From RGIG8700 sp964568815 (GTDB lineage Bacteria > Bacillota > Clostridia > RGIG6154): 24,702 nt of DNA. The stretch is taken from positions 1-24,702 of the forward strand of contig CAZMRY010000015.1 in assembly GCA_964568815.1 (NCBI GenBank). The letters are read 5' to 3'. Position numbers and translations under genes: made by a program. Below are positions 6,005 to 11,945 of this stretch, piece after piece. Every line of letters starts with the position of its first letter. Position 1 is the first letter of the stretch. The notes under the pieces were generated by a model that saw nothing but the letters and a program-made list of their open reading frames with translations, did not search any database and was not told the origin of the DNA.

Positions 6005-7237
6005 ATGAAAAGAGTTGTAATTACCGGAATGGGAGTAATTTCTCCTGCGGGCTGTGATGTGGATACCTTCTGGAACAGCCTTAAAAACGGGAAAAATTCA
6101 ATAGATAAAATAACAAAATTTGATACAACAGACTACCGCGTAAAGCTTGCTGCAGAAATCAAAGACTTTGACCCACTTATGTATATGGAAAAAGGGGATG
6201 TAAGAAGAAGTGACAAGTTTGTTCAGTATGCAATAGCGGCGGCATCTCAGGCAGTTAAGGACAGTGAAATTGAAAATAACATCGCACCTGACAGATTTGG
6301 TGTATATTTCGGCTCAGGAACAGGCGGCTTTGATACATTCGTAGGAGAGCACAACAACCTTATAAACAAAGGACCTTCAAGAGTTTCTCCTCATTTTATA
6401 CCAAAAATGATAGTAAATATGTGTGCAGGAAATATAGCAATAAAATTCGGTGCAAAAGGTCCTTGTATTTCTGTATGTACTGCCTGTGCAACAGGAACAA
6501 CTGCAATCGGTGAGGCATACAGAACAATAAAGGGCGGATATGCAGATGCAATAATTGCAGGAGGTACAGAGGCGAGCATTTCTCCTCTTGCAGTTTCTGC
6601 GTTTATGAATTGTATGGCACTTTCAGAAAGCGAAGACAAGGATTCGGCATCTATTCCTTTTGATAAGAGAAGGGGCGGATTTGTAATGGGAGAAGGTGCA
6701 GGAGCTCTCATTGTTGAAGAATACGAGCACGCAGTTAAAAGAGGTGCAAAAATATATGCCGAGGTGGTAGGCTACGGCAGTACATGTGATGCGTTTCATG
6801 TAACAGCACCTGATGAGTCTGCAGAGGCTTCAGCGAGAGCAATCTTGGATTGCTTTAAAGAGGCAGGTGCAGATATATCGGCAGAGAAAATTTATGTAAA
6901 TACTCACGGCACAAGCACACCTTTAAATGACAAAACAGAAACAAAGGCACTTAAAAATGTTTTTGGAGAGGATGCCTATAAATTAAACATCAGCTCAACA
7001 AAATCAATGACAGGTCACCTTTTAGGTGCGGCAGGTGCAGTAGAGGGAATTGCGGCAATCCTTGCTCTTAACGAAAACATTGTTCCACCCACAATCAATT
7101 ATAAAGAGAAAGACGAAGACTGTGACCTTAACTACACACCAAACACAGCTAAAAGCACAGAGCTTGAGCTTGCAATGTCCACATCACTTGGCTTTGGGGG
7201 ACATAATGCCTGTGTAGGCTTTAAAAAGGTGAAATGA
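6005..7237 (+). CDS. fabF: Beta-ketoacyl-ACP synthase II
   Basis: FabF elongates acyl-ACP by decarboxylative condensation with malonyl-ACP. The 410-residue product has C161 (CTACATG), H301 (NTHGTSTP) and H338 (MTGHLLGAAG), the KAS II triad, and the N-terminus KRVVITGMGVISP marks the true start. The frame is open for 37 more codons upstream, but that part is the palindromic gap. The ribosome site AAAGGAG lies 14 bases before the ATG, longer than usual, and a two-codon ATG GTA TAA lies between, so initiation may be somewhat inefficient. It is followed by fabZ after eight bases. Confidence 0.96.
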   Translation: MKRVVITGMGVISPAGCDVDTFWNSLKNGKNSIDKITKFDTTDYRVKLAAEIKDFDPLMYMEKGDVRRSDKFVQYAIAAASQAVKDSEIENNIAPDRFGVYFGSGTGGFDTFVGEHNNLINKGPSRVSPHFIPKMIVNMCAGNIAIKFGAKGPCISVCTACATGTTAIGEAYRTIKGGYADAIIAGGTEASISPLAVSAFMNCMALSESEDKDSASIPFDKRRGGFVMGEGAGALIVEEYEHAVKRGAKIYAEVVGYGSTCDAFHVTAPDESAEASARAILDCFKEAGADISAEKIYVNTHGTSTPLNDKTETKALKNVFGEDAYKLNISSTKSMTGHLLGAAGAVEGIAAILALNENIVPPTINYKEKDEDCDLNYTPNTAKSTELELAMSTSLGFGGHNACVGFKKVK

Positions 7238-7245
7238 GGTAAGCT

Positions 7246-7680
7246 ATGAACATAGAAGAAATTAAAAAAATACTGCCGCACAGAGACAATATGCTTCTTC
7301 TTGATGAGGCAGAGCTTATAGATGGCATAGCACATGGAAAAAAGAAAATAACAGGCGAGGAATGGTTCTTAAAGGGTCATTTTCCGGGAAGTCCTGTTGT
7401 ACCTGGCGTAATTTTGTGCGAAATTATGGCTCAGTCTGTGTGCGTATGTCTTGACAATGTGTTAAAAGAAAACAGCCTTCCGTTTTTTACAGGTCTTGAT
7501 AAAGTCAAGTTCAGAAAAACAGTAGTTCCCGGTGATATTTTTGAAACAAAATGCGAAATCATAAAGGTAAGAGAGCCTTTTTACTTTGCAAAAGGCAGCG
7601 GATATGTGGACGGAAAACTTTGTGTAAGTGCGGAATTTTCTTTTGCGGTTACAGAGAAGAATGCTACGGAGGAAAAATAA
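7246..7680 (+). CDS. fabZ: 3-hydroxyacyl-ACP dehydratase
   Basis: FabZ removes water from 3-hydroxyacyl-ACP to give the trans-2-enoyl-ACP used by FabK. The 144-residue hot-dog protein opens with the family's LPHRDNMLLLD and carries the catalytic His H45 (GHFPGSPVVPGV) and Glu E59 (CEIMAQ), 14 residues apart as in characterised FabZ. In many clostridial operons accB precedes and accC follows this gene; here fabF is directly before it and accD directly after. Its TAA stop shares one base with the accD ATG. Confidence 0.95.
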   Translation: MNIEEIKKILPHRDNMLLLDEAELIDGIAHGKKKITGEEWFLKGHFPGSPVVPGVILCEIMAQSVCVCLDNVLKENSLPFFTGLDKVKFRKTVVPGDIFETKCEIIKVREPFYFAKGSGYVDGKLCVSAEFSFAVTEKNATEEK

Positions 7681-8486
7681 TGGCAATAAAAGAATTGTTC
7701 GGTTTTATGCGTGAAGAAGAAAGAGTATGCAAAAAATGCGAAAAAACAACTAAATACAGTGAGCTTTTAGAAAACAATTTAATATGTCCACATTGTAATA
7801 CATATATGAGAATGGGTGCATGGGAAAGAATTGCATTAATTGCTGATGAAAACTCATTTGTTGAGACAGACGGACAGATGAAAAGCATAAACCCCATTGA
7901 TTTTCCTGAGTATAACGATAAACTCGCAAAGGCAAAAAAAGCAAGCGGACTTAACGAGGGTGTTGTCTGCGGCAGCGCGGAAATAGAAGGAAACAAATGT
8001 GCAATGTTTGTTATGGACTCAAACTTTATGATGGGAAGTATGGGCTCTGTAGTAGGCGAAAAAATAACACGCCTTTTTGAAATGGCAACAAGAGAAAATC
8101 TGCCTGTTGTAGGCTTTACAACCTCAGGCGGAGCAAGAATGCAGGAGGGAATTTTCTCTCTTATGCAGATGGCTAAGGTCAGCGGAGCGGTTAAAAGACA
8201 CAGCGACAGCGGAAATCTTTATATAACAGTTCTTACAGACCCGACAACAGGAGGAGTAACAGCAAGCTTTGCGATGCAGGGTGATATAATTATTGCAGAA
8301 CCGAAAGCCCTTGTAGGCTTTGCAGGTGCAAGAGTAATTGAACAGACAACAGGCAAAAAACTTCCTGAAGGCTTTCAGCGTGCAGAATTTATGCTTAAGC
8401 ACGGTTTTATTGATATGATTGAAGAAAGACCGAGACTAAAATATACTGTTTCAAAACTGCTTGAAATCCACAAAAGGGCATTATGA
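7680..8486 (+). CDS. accD: Acetyl-CoA carboxylase carboxyltransferase subunit beta
   Basis: AccD pairs with AccA to move carboxyl from biotin on AccB to acetyl-CoA, giving malonyl-CoA. The 268-residue product has the four-Cys zinc finger C17-x2-C20 and C36-x2-C39, followed by the crotonase-like carboxyltransferase fold with TSGGARMQEG and DPTTGGVTASF. The start is the ATG overlapping the fabZ stop, six bases after GGAGGAAA; the frame is open upstream inside fabZ, but that extension is not credible. The biotin carrier and biotin carboxylase are not in this operon. Confidence 0.96.
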   Translation: MAIKELFGFMREEERVCKKCEKTTKYSELLENNLICPHCNTYMRMGAWERIALIADENSFVETDGQMKSINPIDFPEYNDKLAKAKKASGLNEGVVCGSAEIEGNKCAMFVMDSNFMMGSMGSVVGEKITRLFEMATRENLPVVGFTTSGGARMQEGIFSLMQMAKVSGAVKRHSDSGNLYITVLTDPTTGGVTASFAMQGDIIIAEPKALVGFAGARVIEQTTGKKLPEGFQRAEFMLKHGFIDMIEERPRLKYTVSKLLEIHKRAL

Positions 8487-8494
8487 GGTGAATT

Positions 8495-9292
8495 ATGGCA
8501 AATACAAATATAAAAGCATATGACAGAGTTCAGACTGCAAGAAGCAACACAAGACCAATGGGCGGTTATTATCTTAACCGTATGATAGATAATTTTATCG
8601 AGTTTCACGGAGACCGCAGATTTGGTGATGACGGTGCAATTGTAGGCGGCGTAGGATTTTTAAACGGAAAACCTGTAACGGTAATTGCAATGGAAAGAGG
8701 GGACACAATCCAGGAAAGAATGGAGCGTCACTTCGGCTGTCCCACACCTGAGGGTTACCGTAAAGCATTAAGACTTATGAAAGAGGCAGAAAAGTTCAAC
8801 AGACCTGTTATTTGCTTTATAGGAAGTTCAGGAGCATATTGCGGAATTGATGCAGAAGAAAGAGGACAAGGTGAGGCAATTGCAGAAAACCTTTTTGAAA
8901 TGATGGGACTTAAGACTCCTATAATTTCAGTTATAGTAGGCGAAGGCGGAAGCGGCGGAGCACTTGCACTTGGTGTGTGCGACACAGCGGTTATGCTCGA
9001 AAACTCAGTTTATTCTGTTATCTCTCCCGAAGGCTGTGCATCTATCTTATGGAAAGATTCATCAAAAGCAGCAGATGCAGCAGATGTTTTAAAGCTTACA
9101 GCTAATGACCTGTTAAAATTTGAAGTTGTGGAAAAGGTAATAGAGGAAACAGACAGAAAAACAGAAGAAATCTGCTCAGAGCTTAAAAGCTTTTTAGTAA
9201 ATGAAATAAATAAAAAAGAAAAGCTTTCAGTTGAAGAGCTTCTTGATGAAAGATATAATAAATTCAGAAAGATAGGAGAAAAAAGTGAATAG
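8495..9292 (+). CDS. accA: Acetyl-CoA carboxylase carboxyltransferase subunit alpha
   Basis: AccA forms the alpha2-beta2 carboxyltransferase with AccD. The 265-residue product is shorter than the roughly 315-320 residues common in proteobacteria; it lacks most of the N-terminal helical part, as do several Firmicute versions. Visible signatures are EFHGDRRFGDDGAIVGG near residue 36, GIDAEERGQGEAIAENL near 117, GEGGSGGALALG near 149 and SPEGCASILWKD. The motif usually seen as DTPGAYPG reads GSSGAYCG here. It is the last gene of the operon and is followed by two hairpins. Confidence 0.95.
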   Translation: MANTNIKAYDRVQTARSNTRPMGGYYLNRMIDNFIEFHGDRRFGDDGAIVGGVGFLNGKPVTVIAMERGDTIQERMERHFGCPTPEGYRKALRLMKEAEKFNRPVICFIGSSGAYCGIDAEERGQGEAIAENLFEMMGLKTPIISVIVGEGGSGGALALGVCDTAVMLENSVYSVISPEGCASILWKDSSKAADAADVLKLTANDLLKFEVVEKVIEETDRKTEEICSELKSFLVNEINKKEKLSVEELLDERYNKFRKIGEKSE

Positions 9293-9301
9293 TCACTGTT
9301 T

Positions 9302-9332
9302 CAGGATGCCGATAAACCTATCGACACCCTGG
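9302..9332. other. Imperfect hairpin after accA
   Basis: CAGGATGCCGATA (9302-9314) pairs with TATCGACACCCTG (about 9319-9331) with two mismatches in 13. No T run follows, so it is better read as a transcript-end structure than as a terminator in its own right. Confidence 0.4.
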
Positions 9333-9348
9333 CAGAGTGCGAAAAAGC

Positions 9349-9391
9349 AATTAATCCCCGAATGTTTTCAATAAACATTCGGGGATTAATT
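9349..9391. terminator. Terminator of the fab/acc operon
   Basis: A perfect 19-bp stem (9349-9367 with 9373-9391), core ATCCCCGAATG, and a five-base TCAAT loop lie 57 bases after accA. A T-rich tract (ATGTCTTATATTTTCTGTTTTT) follows. The stem's symmetric AT flanks could stop transcription from either side, separating the operon from the recombinase gene. Confidence 0.75.
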
Positions 9392-9456
9392 ATGTCTTAT
9401 ATTTTCTGTTTTTAGTGGTAAAATATAAATATCACTTCAGAAAGGGCGTTATCAAT

Positions 9457-10293
9457 ATGACAATAACAAAAGAAATCATTGAAAAATTCAGACAGTTTTT
9501 GATTGAGGAAGAAAAATCCACAGCTACACTTGAAAAGTATATGCGTGATGTAACGGCGTTTTTTTCATGGCTTGCAGATTGCAAACTGGATAAAATGGCA
9601 GTGCTCCGTTACAAAGAGTATCTTACTGCAAATTATGCACCGACATCGATAAATTCTGTTTTGTCTTCGCTTAATAGCTTCTTTGACTATAACGAATGGT
9701 ACGGACTGAAGGTTAAGATGCTTAAAATTCAGAGGCAGATTTTTGCTGAGCGAAGTAAAGAACTTTCAAAAGCTGAATACGAAAGATTGCTTAATGCTGC
9801 AAAGGCTAAGAGAAACGAGCGGCTTTACTATCTGATGCAGACCATATGCTCCAGCGGTATAAGAGTTTCCGAGCTGTCTTCAATAACAGTCGAAGCTGTA
9901 AAAGCAAGACAGGCGACTATAAACTGTAAGGGCAAAATGCGTGTTGTAATCCTGCCAAAAGACCTTTGCAAAATTCTGACAGAATATGCAAAAAAGAAAA
10001 AAATAACAAGCGGTCCTGTTTTTGTTACAAGAACAGGTAAACCCCTTGACAGAAGCACAATATGGAAAATGATGAAAGAGCTTTGTGAGAGTGCAAAGGT
10101 TGACAGGGAAAAAGTGTTTCCTCACAACCTCAGGCATTTATTTGCCCGAACCTATTATTCTATCCAGAAGGATATAGTACGCCTTGCTGACATCCTTGGT
10201 CATTCAAATGTAAATACTACACGCATTTATACTATGGAAACATGCGATGTACATCGTCGCCAAATTCAGGAATTGGGACTTTTACGGCTATAA
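9457..10293 (+). CDS. Tyrosine recombinase, probable DNA invertase of the adjacent switch
   Basis: This 278-residue protein is a phage-integrase/Xer-type tyrosine recombinase. The N-terminal SAM-like DNA-binding domain covers about residues 1-85. The catalytic domain has R136 (SSGIRVSEL), K160 (CKGKMR), H223 and R226 (HNLRH), H249 (LGHSN) and the nucleophile Y258, so it looks active. I take ATG 9457, ten bases after AGAAAGGG; the upstream in-frame GTG has no ribosome site. A weak -10, TAAAAT, is at 9419-9424. Two copies of a 20-bp palindromic site begin nine bases after its stop and an inverted copy lies 0.3 kb away. This gene-plus-sites arrangement is that of an invertase acting beside its own gene rather than of XerC/XerD acting at dif. 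Confidence 0.9.
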   Translation: MTITKEIIEKFRQFLIEEEKSTATLEKYMRDVTAFFSWLADCKLDKMAVLRYKEYLTANYAPTSINSVLSSLNSFFDYNEWYGLKVKMLKIQRQIFAERSKELSKAEYERLLNAAKAKRNERLYYLMQTICSSGIRVSELSSITVEAVKARQATINCKGKMRVVILPKDLCKILTEYAKKKKITSGPVFVTRTGKPLDRSTIWKMMKELCESAKVDREKVFPHNLRHLFARTYYSIQKDIVRLADILGHSNVNTTRIYTMETCDVHRRQIQELGLLRL

Positions 10294-10301
10294 AAAAATA
10301 C

Positions 10302-10325
10302 CACATAATCGAAATTATGTGTTAA
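10302..10325 (+). repeat. Left inverted repeat IR-L1 of the switch
   Basis: CACATAATCGAAATTATGTG followed by TTAA. The 20-base core is itself an 8-bp palindrome CACATAAT/ATTATGTG around an asymmetric CGAA, the architecture of a tyrosine-recombinase core site with two monomer arms and a directional centre. All 24 bases match the right-hand repeat in inverted orientation. Confidence 0.9.
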
Positions 10326-10333
10326 GGCACATC

Positions 10334-10353
10334 CACATAATCGAAATTATGTG
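10334..10353 (+). repeat. Second left copy IR-L2, same orientation as IR-L1
   Basis: An exact second copy of the 20-base core CACATAATCGAAATTATGTG, 12 bases after the first core and in direct orientation, but followed by GGAA instead of TTAA. It could serve as an alternative crossover site or as an accessory binding site for the recombinase. Confidence 0.85.
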
Positions 10354-10388
10354 GGAATCAAATGTTGCAAATTCTCAAGTGCTGGATA

Positions 10389-10417
10389 ATTATATCATCT
10401 AACACAGGGTTTGTCAA
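10389..10417 (-). promoter_or_regulatory. Consensus extended -10 promoter inside the invertible segment
   Basis: On the minus strand, TTGACA (10417-10412), exactly 17 bases, then TATAAT (10394-10389), preceded by an extended -10 TGA. AT-rich sequence lies upstream of the -35. Transcription should start near 10382 and run left through both IR-L copies into the antisense strand of the recombinase gene. No minus-strand gene lies in that direction within the window beyond the recombinase until 650. Confidence 0.9.
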
Positions 10418-10488
10418 TAAAATTTAGATAGATTTTTGAGGAATTATTACATATATCTGGGAAAATAACAGAAATTAACTCAACAAAA

Positions 10489-10530
10489 AGACCGAACAGA
10501 CGATTTTTTTTAGTTTTCGGTCTGGTTTTT
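10489..10530. terminator. Bidirectional terminator inside the invertible segment
   Basis: AGACCGAA (10489-10496) pairs with TTCGGTCT (10516-10523). GGTTTTT follows on the plus strand and TTTTTGTTG on the minus strand. It would stop read-through from the recombinase side in either orientation of the segment, so that the genes to the right depend on the promoter's direction. Confidence 0.7.
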
Positions 10531-10600
10531 ATGCCTTTTTTATTTCTTCTCAGGTAAAAAACAACATCTTTGCTTATTTAAGGCAAAAGCTATTCTTTTT

Positions 10601-10624
10601 TTAACACATAATTTCGATTATGTG
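10601..10624 (-). repeat. Right inverted repeat IR-R of the switch
   Basis: TTAA followed by CACATAATTTCGATTATGTG is the exact reverse complement of the 24-base IR-L1. The central CGAA reads TTCG, so recombination with either left copy would invert, not delete, the DNA between them. Confidence 0.9.
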
Positions 10625-10655
10625 ACAGGCTTATTTTTTTGTTATCCATTGTAAC
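10601..10655 (+). repeat. 55-base sequence repeated at both edges of the gap (left copy)
   Basis: Bases 10601-10655 are identical to 10756-10810, and the 100-N run separates them exactly. The copy begins at the first base of IR-R. The equality to a common assembler word length (55) points to two contig ends sharing one graph node rather than a genuine duplication. Confidence 0.85.
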
Positions 10656-10755
10656 NNNNNNNNNNNNNNNNNNNNNNNNNNNNNNNNNNNNNNNNNNNNN
10701 NNNNNNNNNNNNNNNNNNNNNNNNNNNNNNNNNNNNNNNNNNNNNNNNNNNNNNN
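10656..10755. other. Scaffold gap of 100 N
   Basis: A run of exactly 100 N joins two contigs. Because both sides carry the same 55 bases, the true distance is probably zero (the second copy at 10756-10810 being the same DNA), though an unassembled insert cannot be excluded. Open frames drawn across the gap are meaningless. Confidence 0.95.
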
Positions 10756-10810
10756 TTAACACATAATTTCGATTATGTGACAGGCTTATTTTTTTGTTAT
10801 CCATTGTAAC
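10756..10810 (+). repeat. 55-base sequence repeated at both edges of the gap (right copy)
   Basis: Exact copy of 10601-10655, including a further apparent IR core at 10760-10779. Probably the same physical DNA as the left copy, so the number of inverted-repeat sites should be counted as three, not four. Confidence 0.85.
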
Positions 10811-10820
10811 GAGCATTACA
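10805..10820. promoter_or_regulatory. Inverted repeat TGTAA-N6-TTACA, possible operator
   Basis: TGTAACGAGCATTACA lies 41 bases before the third TetR gene and downstream of the switch. It could be an autoregulatory site for that TetR protein, acting on transcripts that start at the invertible promoter or locally. I found no strong fixed promoter between IR-R and the gene. Confidence 0.35.
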
Positions 10821-10861
10821 CATTCAAATCAGGGAAAATATAAAAGAAAGGATTGAATTGA

Positions 10862-11425
10862 ATGGACAGTTGTACTATGTCCGAAAAGAAAAGAGTTATT
10901 ATAGCGGAAACCTGGGAATATCTTTTAAGAACAGGTTTGACAAACGCATCTGTAGGTGATTTGTGCAAAGAAACAAGGCTTGCACAAAGCAGTCTTTATT
11001 ATTGGTTTGAAAATAAGGATGATATCTGGATAAGCGCAGGAAAGTACGGGACCTCAAAAATCGTTGAGGCACTTCTTGATTTTACATTAAAACACACAAA
11101 CGATATACGCAAATATTTTGACACTTTTTTAGATGAGGTTGAAAAATACAAATACGAATTGCGTCTTTCTGTGCAGATTACCACAAGCTCAATTTATGGT
11201 AATCGTATGAGAGATAAAGCAAAGGACTTCAGAGAATGGTATAAAAAGTATACAAAAATATTAATTGATATTTTCGGCTGCTCTGAACTTCAGGCTGAGA
11301 TATTCATCTACACGGTTATTGCTGTTGTAATTGACTATGCAATATGGGACGACCGTGACAAATCTCAGATGCTCCTCGAAAATTTATATTCAAGAACTAT
11401 GGATGTTGTAACCAAGGACAGTTAA
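10862..11425 (+). CDS. TetR/AcrR-family regulator, first gene after the switch (187 aa)
   Basis: The helix-turn-helix spans about residues 27-57 (ASVGDLCKETRLAQSSLYYWF, then ENKDDIW). The C-terminal domain is helical with a hydrophobic stretch near residues 145-160 (IFIYTVIAVVIDYAIW), which fits a dimer or ligand helix better than a membrane segment. The start at 10862 follows GAAAGGA by nine bases; ATG 10877 is possible but lacks its own site. It is the first gene to the right of the invertible promoter and is followed after 25 bases by a small membrane protein. Its expression probably switches with the segment, which would add a second regulatory layer to the surface genes. Ligand and targets are unknown. 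Confidence 0.88.
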   Translation: MDSCTMSEKKRVIIAETWEYLLRTGLTNASVGDLCKETRLAQSSLYYWFENKDDIWISAGKYGTSKIVEALLDFTLKHTNDIRKYFDTFLDEVEKYKYELRLSVQITTSSIYGNRMRDKAKDFREWYKKYTKILIDIFGCSELQAEIFIYTVIAVVIDYAIWDDRDKSQMLLENLYSRTMDVVTKDS

Positions 11426-11450
11426 TTATTTGCACAAAGGAATGTTGACA

Positions 11451-11702
11451 ATGGATATGTATACAGAAAATAATTTTAACACTCAGGAAAACTTGTTTTT
11501 GTTTTTAGGTGTGCTGGTTCTTATAATTTTTTCAGGATTTATTTACTGGCTTAAAAAAGTAGAGCCTTTTTTGAGAGAACGCAGATACATAAAAGCAGAA
11601 ATCCGCAGAAGCTTTGATGAGGAGGAACGCCTCGAATGGGAGAAAGACCTCAAAAAACTCTATTTAACATCTATACCGCTTATTGGTAAATTATTCAGAT
11701 AG
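11451..11702 (+). CDS. Small single-pass membrane protein, 83 aa, unknown function
   Basis: The product has one hydrophobic helix at about residues 15-34 (LFLFLGVLVLIIFSGFIYWL), then a strongly charged, probably coiled segment (RERRYIKAEIRRSFDEEERLEWEKDL) and a short apolar C-terminus. I chose ATG 11451, nine bases after AAAGGAA; an in-frame ATG at 11442 abuts the ribosome site and is too close. It lies between the switch-linked TetR gene and the giant surface protein and is probably cotranscribed with the former. No family is recognised; a role near the secreted proteins is only suggested by position. Confidence 0.65.
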   Translation: MDMYTENNFNTQENLFLFLGVLVLIIFSGFIYWLKKVEPFLRERRYIKAEIRRSFDEEERLEWEKDLKKLYLTSIPLIGKLFR

Positions 11703-11739
11703 TTTTTCAGCACAGCTGATTAATTATATTCATGCTTAT

Positions 11740-11918
11740 TTCCCTTCCAAGGGGAGCGTTGTTACTGTTTTTATTGGAAGAAATGCCGTCTTTTACAATA
11801 AATTCAGGGCAGTGCTCCTCAAAAGGGGAATTTGTACGTTTTCTGTTTTCCAGGCAGAAGGATTACAGAAATAACAGGCAACACAGATTTCTGCCCGAAG
11901 CGAAAACGGAATTTTCGC
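11740..11918 (+). ncRNA. Structured leader before the giant surface gene
   Basis: The 243-base gap before the giant gene contains consecutive foldable elements: TTCCCTT/AAGGGGAA (11740-11746 with 11824-11830) enclosing GGGGAGC/GCTCCTC (11751-11757 with 11814-11820), then GGCAGAA/TTCTGCC (11853-11859 with 11889-11895), then GCGAAAA/TTTTCGC (11900-11906 with 11912-11918). No T run follows, no small gene is convincing and no consensus promoter is visible. It may be a cis-acting RNA controlling a very long message. It matches no riboswitch class I can recognise. Confidence 0.4.
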
Positions 11919-11945
11919 ATAAAAACTATATAAGGAGGCTTATAA

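Larger units (their letters stand above)
10302..10624. mobile_element. Invertible promoter segment, shown with promoter facing left
   Basis: The 323-bp segment runs from IR-L1 to IR-R, with 275 bp of unique DNA. It encodes no protein but holds a consensus leftward promoter (10389-10417) and a bidirectional terminator (10489-10530). A tyrosine recombinase lies immediately left; a TetR gene and large surface-protein genes lie right. Inversion would map the promoter to about 10509-10537 facing right, with a leader near 160 bases to the TetR ATG if the scaffold gap is an artefact, and the terminator would sit behind it. This is the design of phase-variable invertible promoters known from gut bacteria. 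The orientation shown is inferred to be OFF for the genes to the right. Confidence 0.82.

Noticed and set aside
7551..7679. Open extension of AccD inside fabZ
   Set aside because: The zinc-finger domain of AccD begins right after ATG 7680, which has a strong GGAGGAAA site; the extension is fabZ read in another frame.
9349..9391. The perfect 19-bp inverted repeat before the recombinase as an attachment site
   Set aside because: It shares no sequence with the CACATAAT crossover sites, has a five-base loop and a T-rich tail, and lies just after the operon end, so a terminator is simpler.
10302..10353. Two direct 20-bp copies 12 bases apart could suggest a CRISPR array
   Set aside because: Only two direct copies with a 12-base spacer, no cas genes, and an inverted third copy beside a recombinase. 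A recombination-site reading fits better.
10756..10810. A genuine tandem duplication of the right inverted repeat and flank
   Set aside because: The copies are identical, exactly 55 bases, and directly abut an artificial 100-N gap, which fits a shared assembly node better. Kept as possible only until reads are examined.
10631..10816. Open reading frame on the minus strand across the N run
   Set aside because: It consists mostly of unknown bases and the 55-base duplicated edge; no evidence for a gene.
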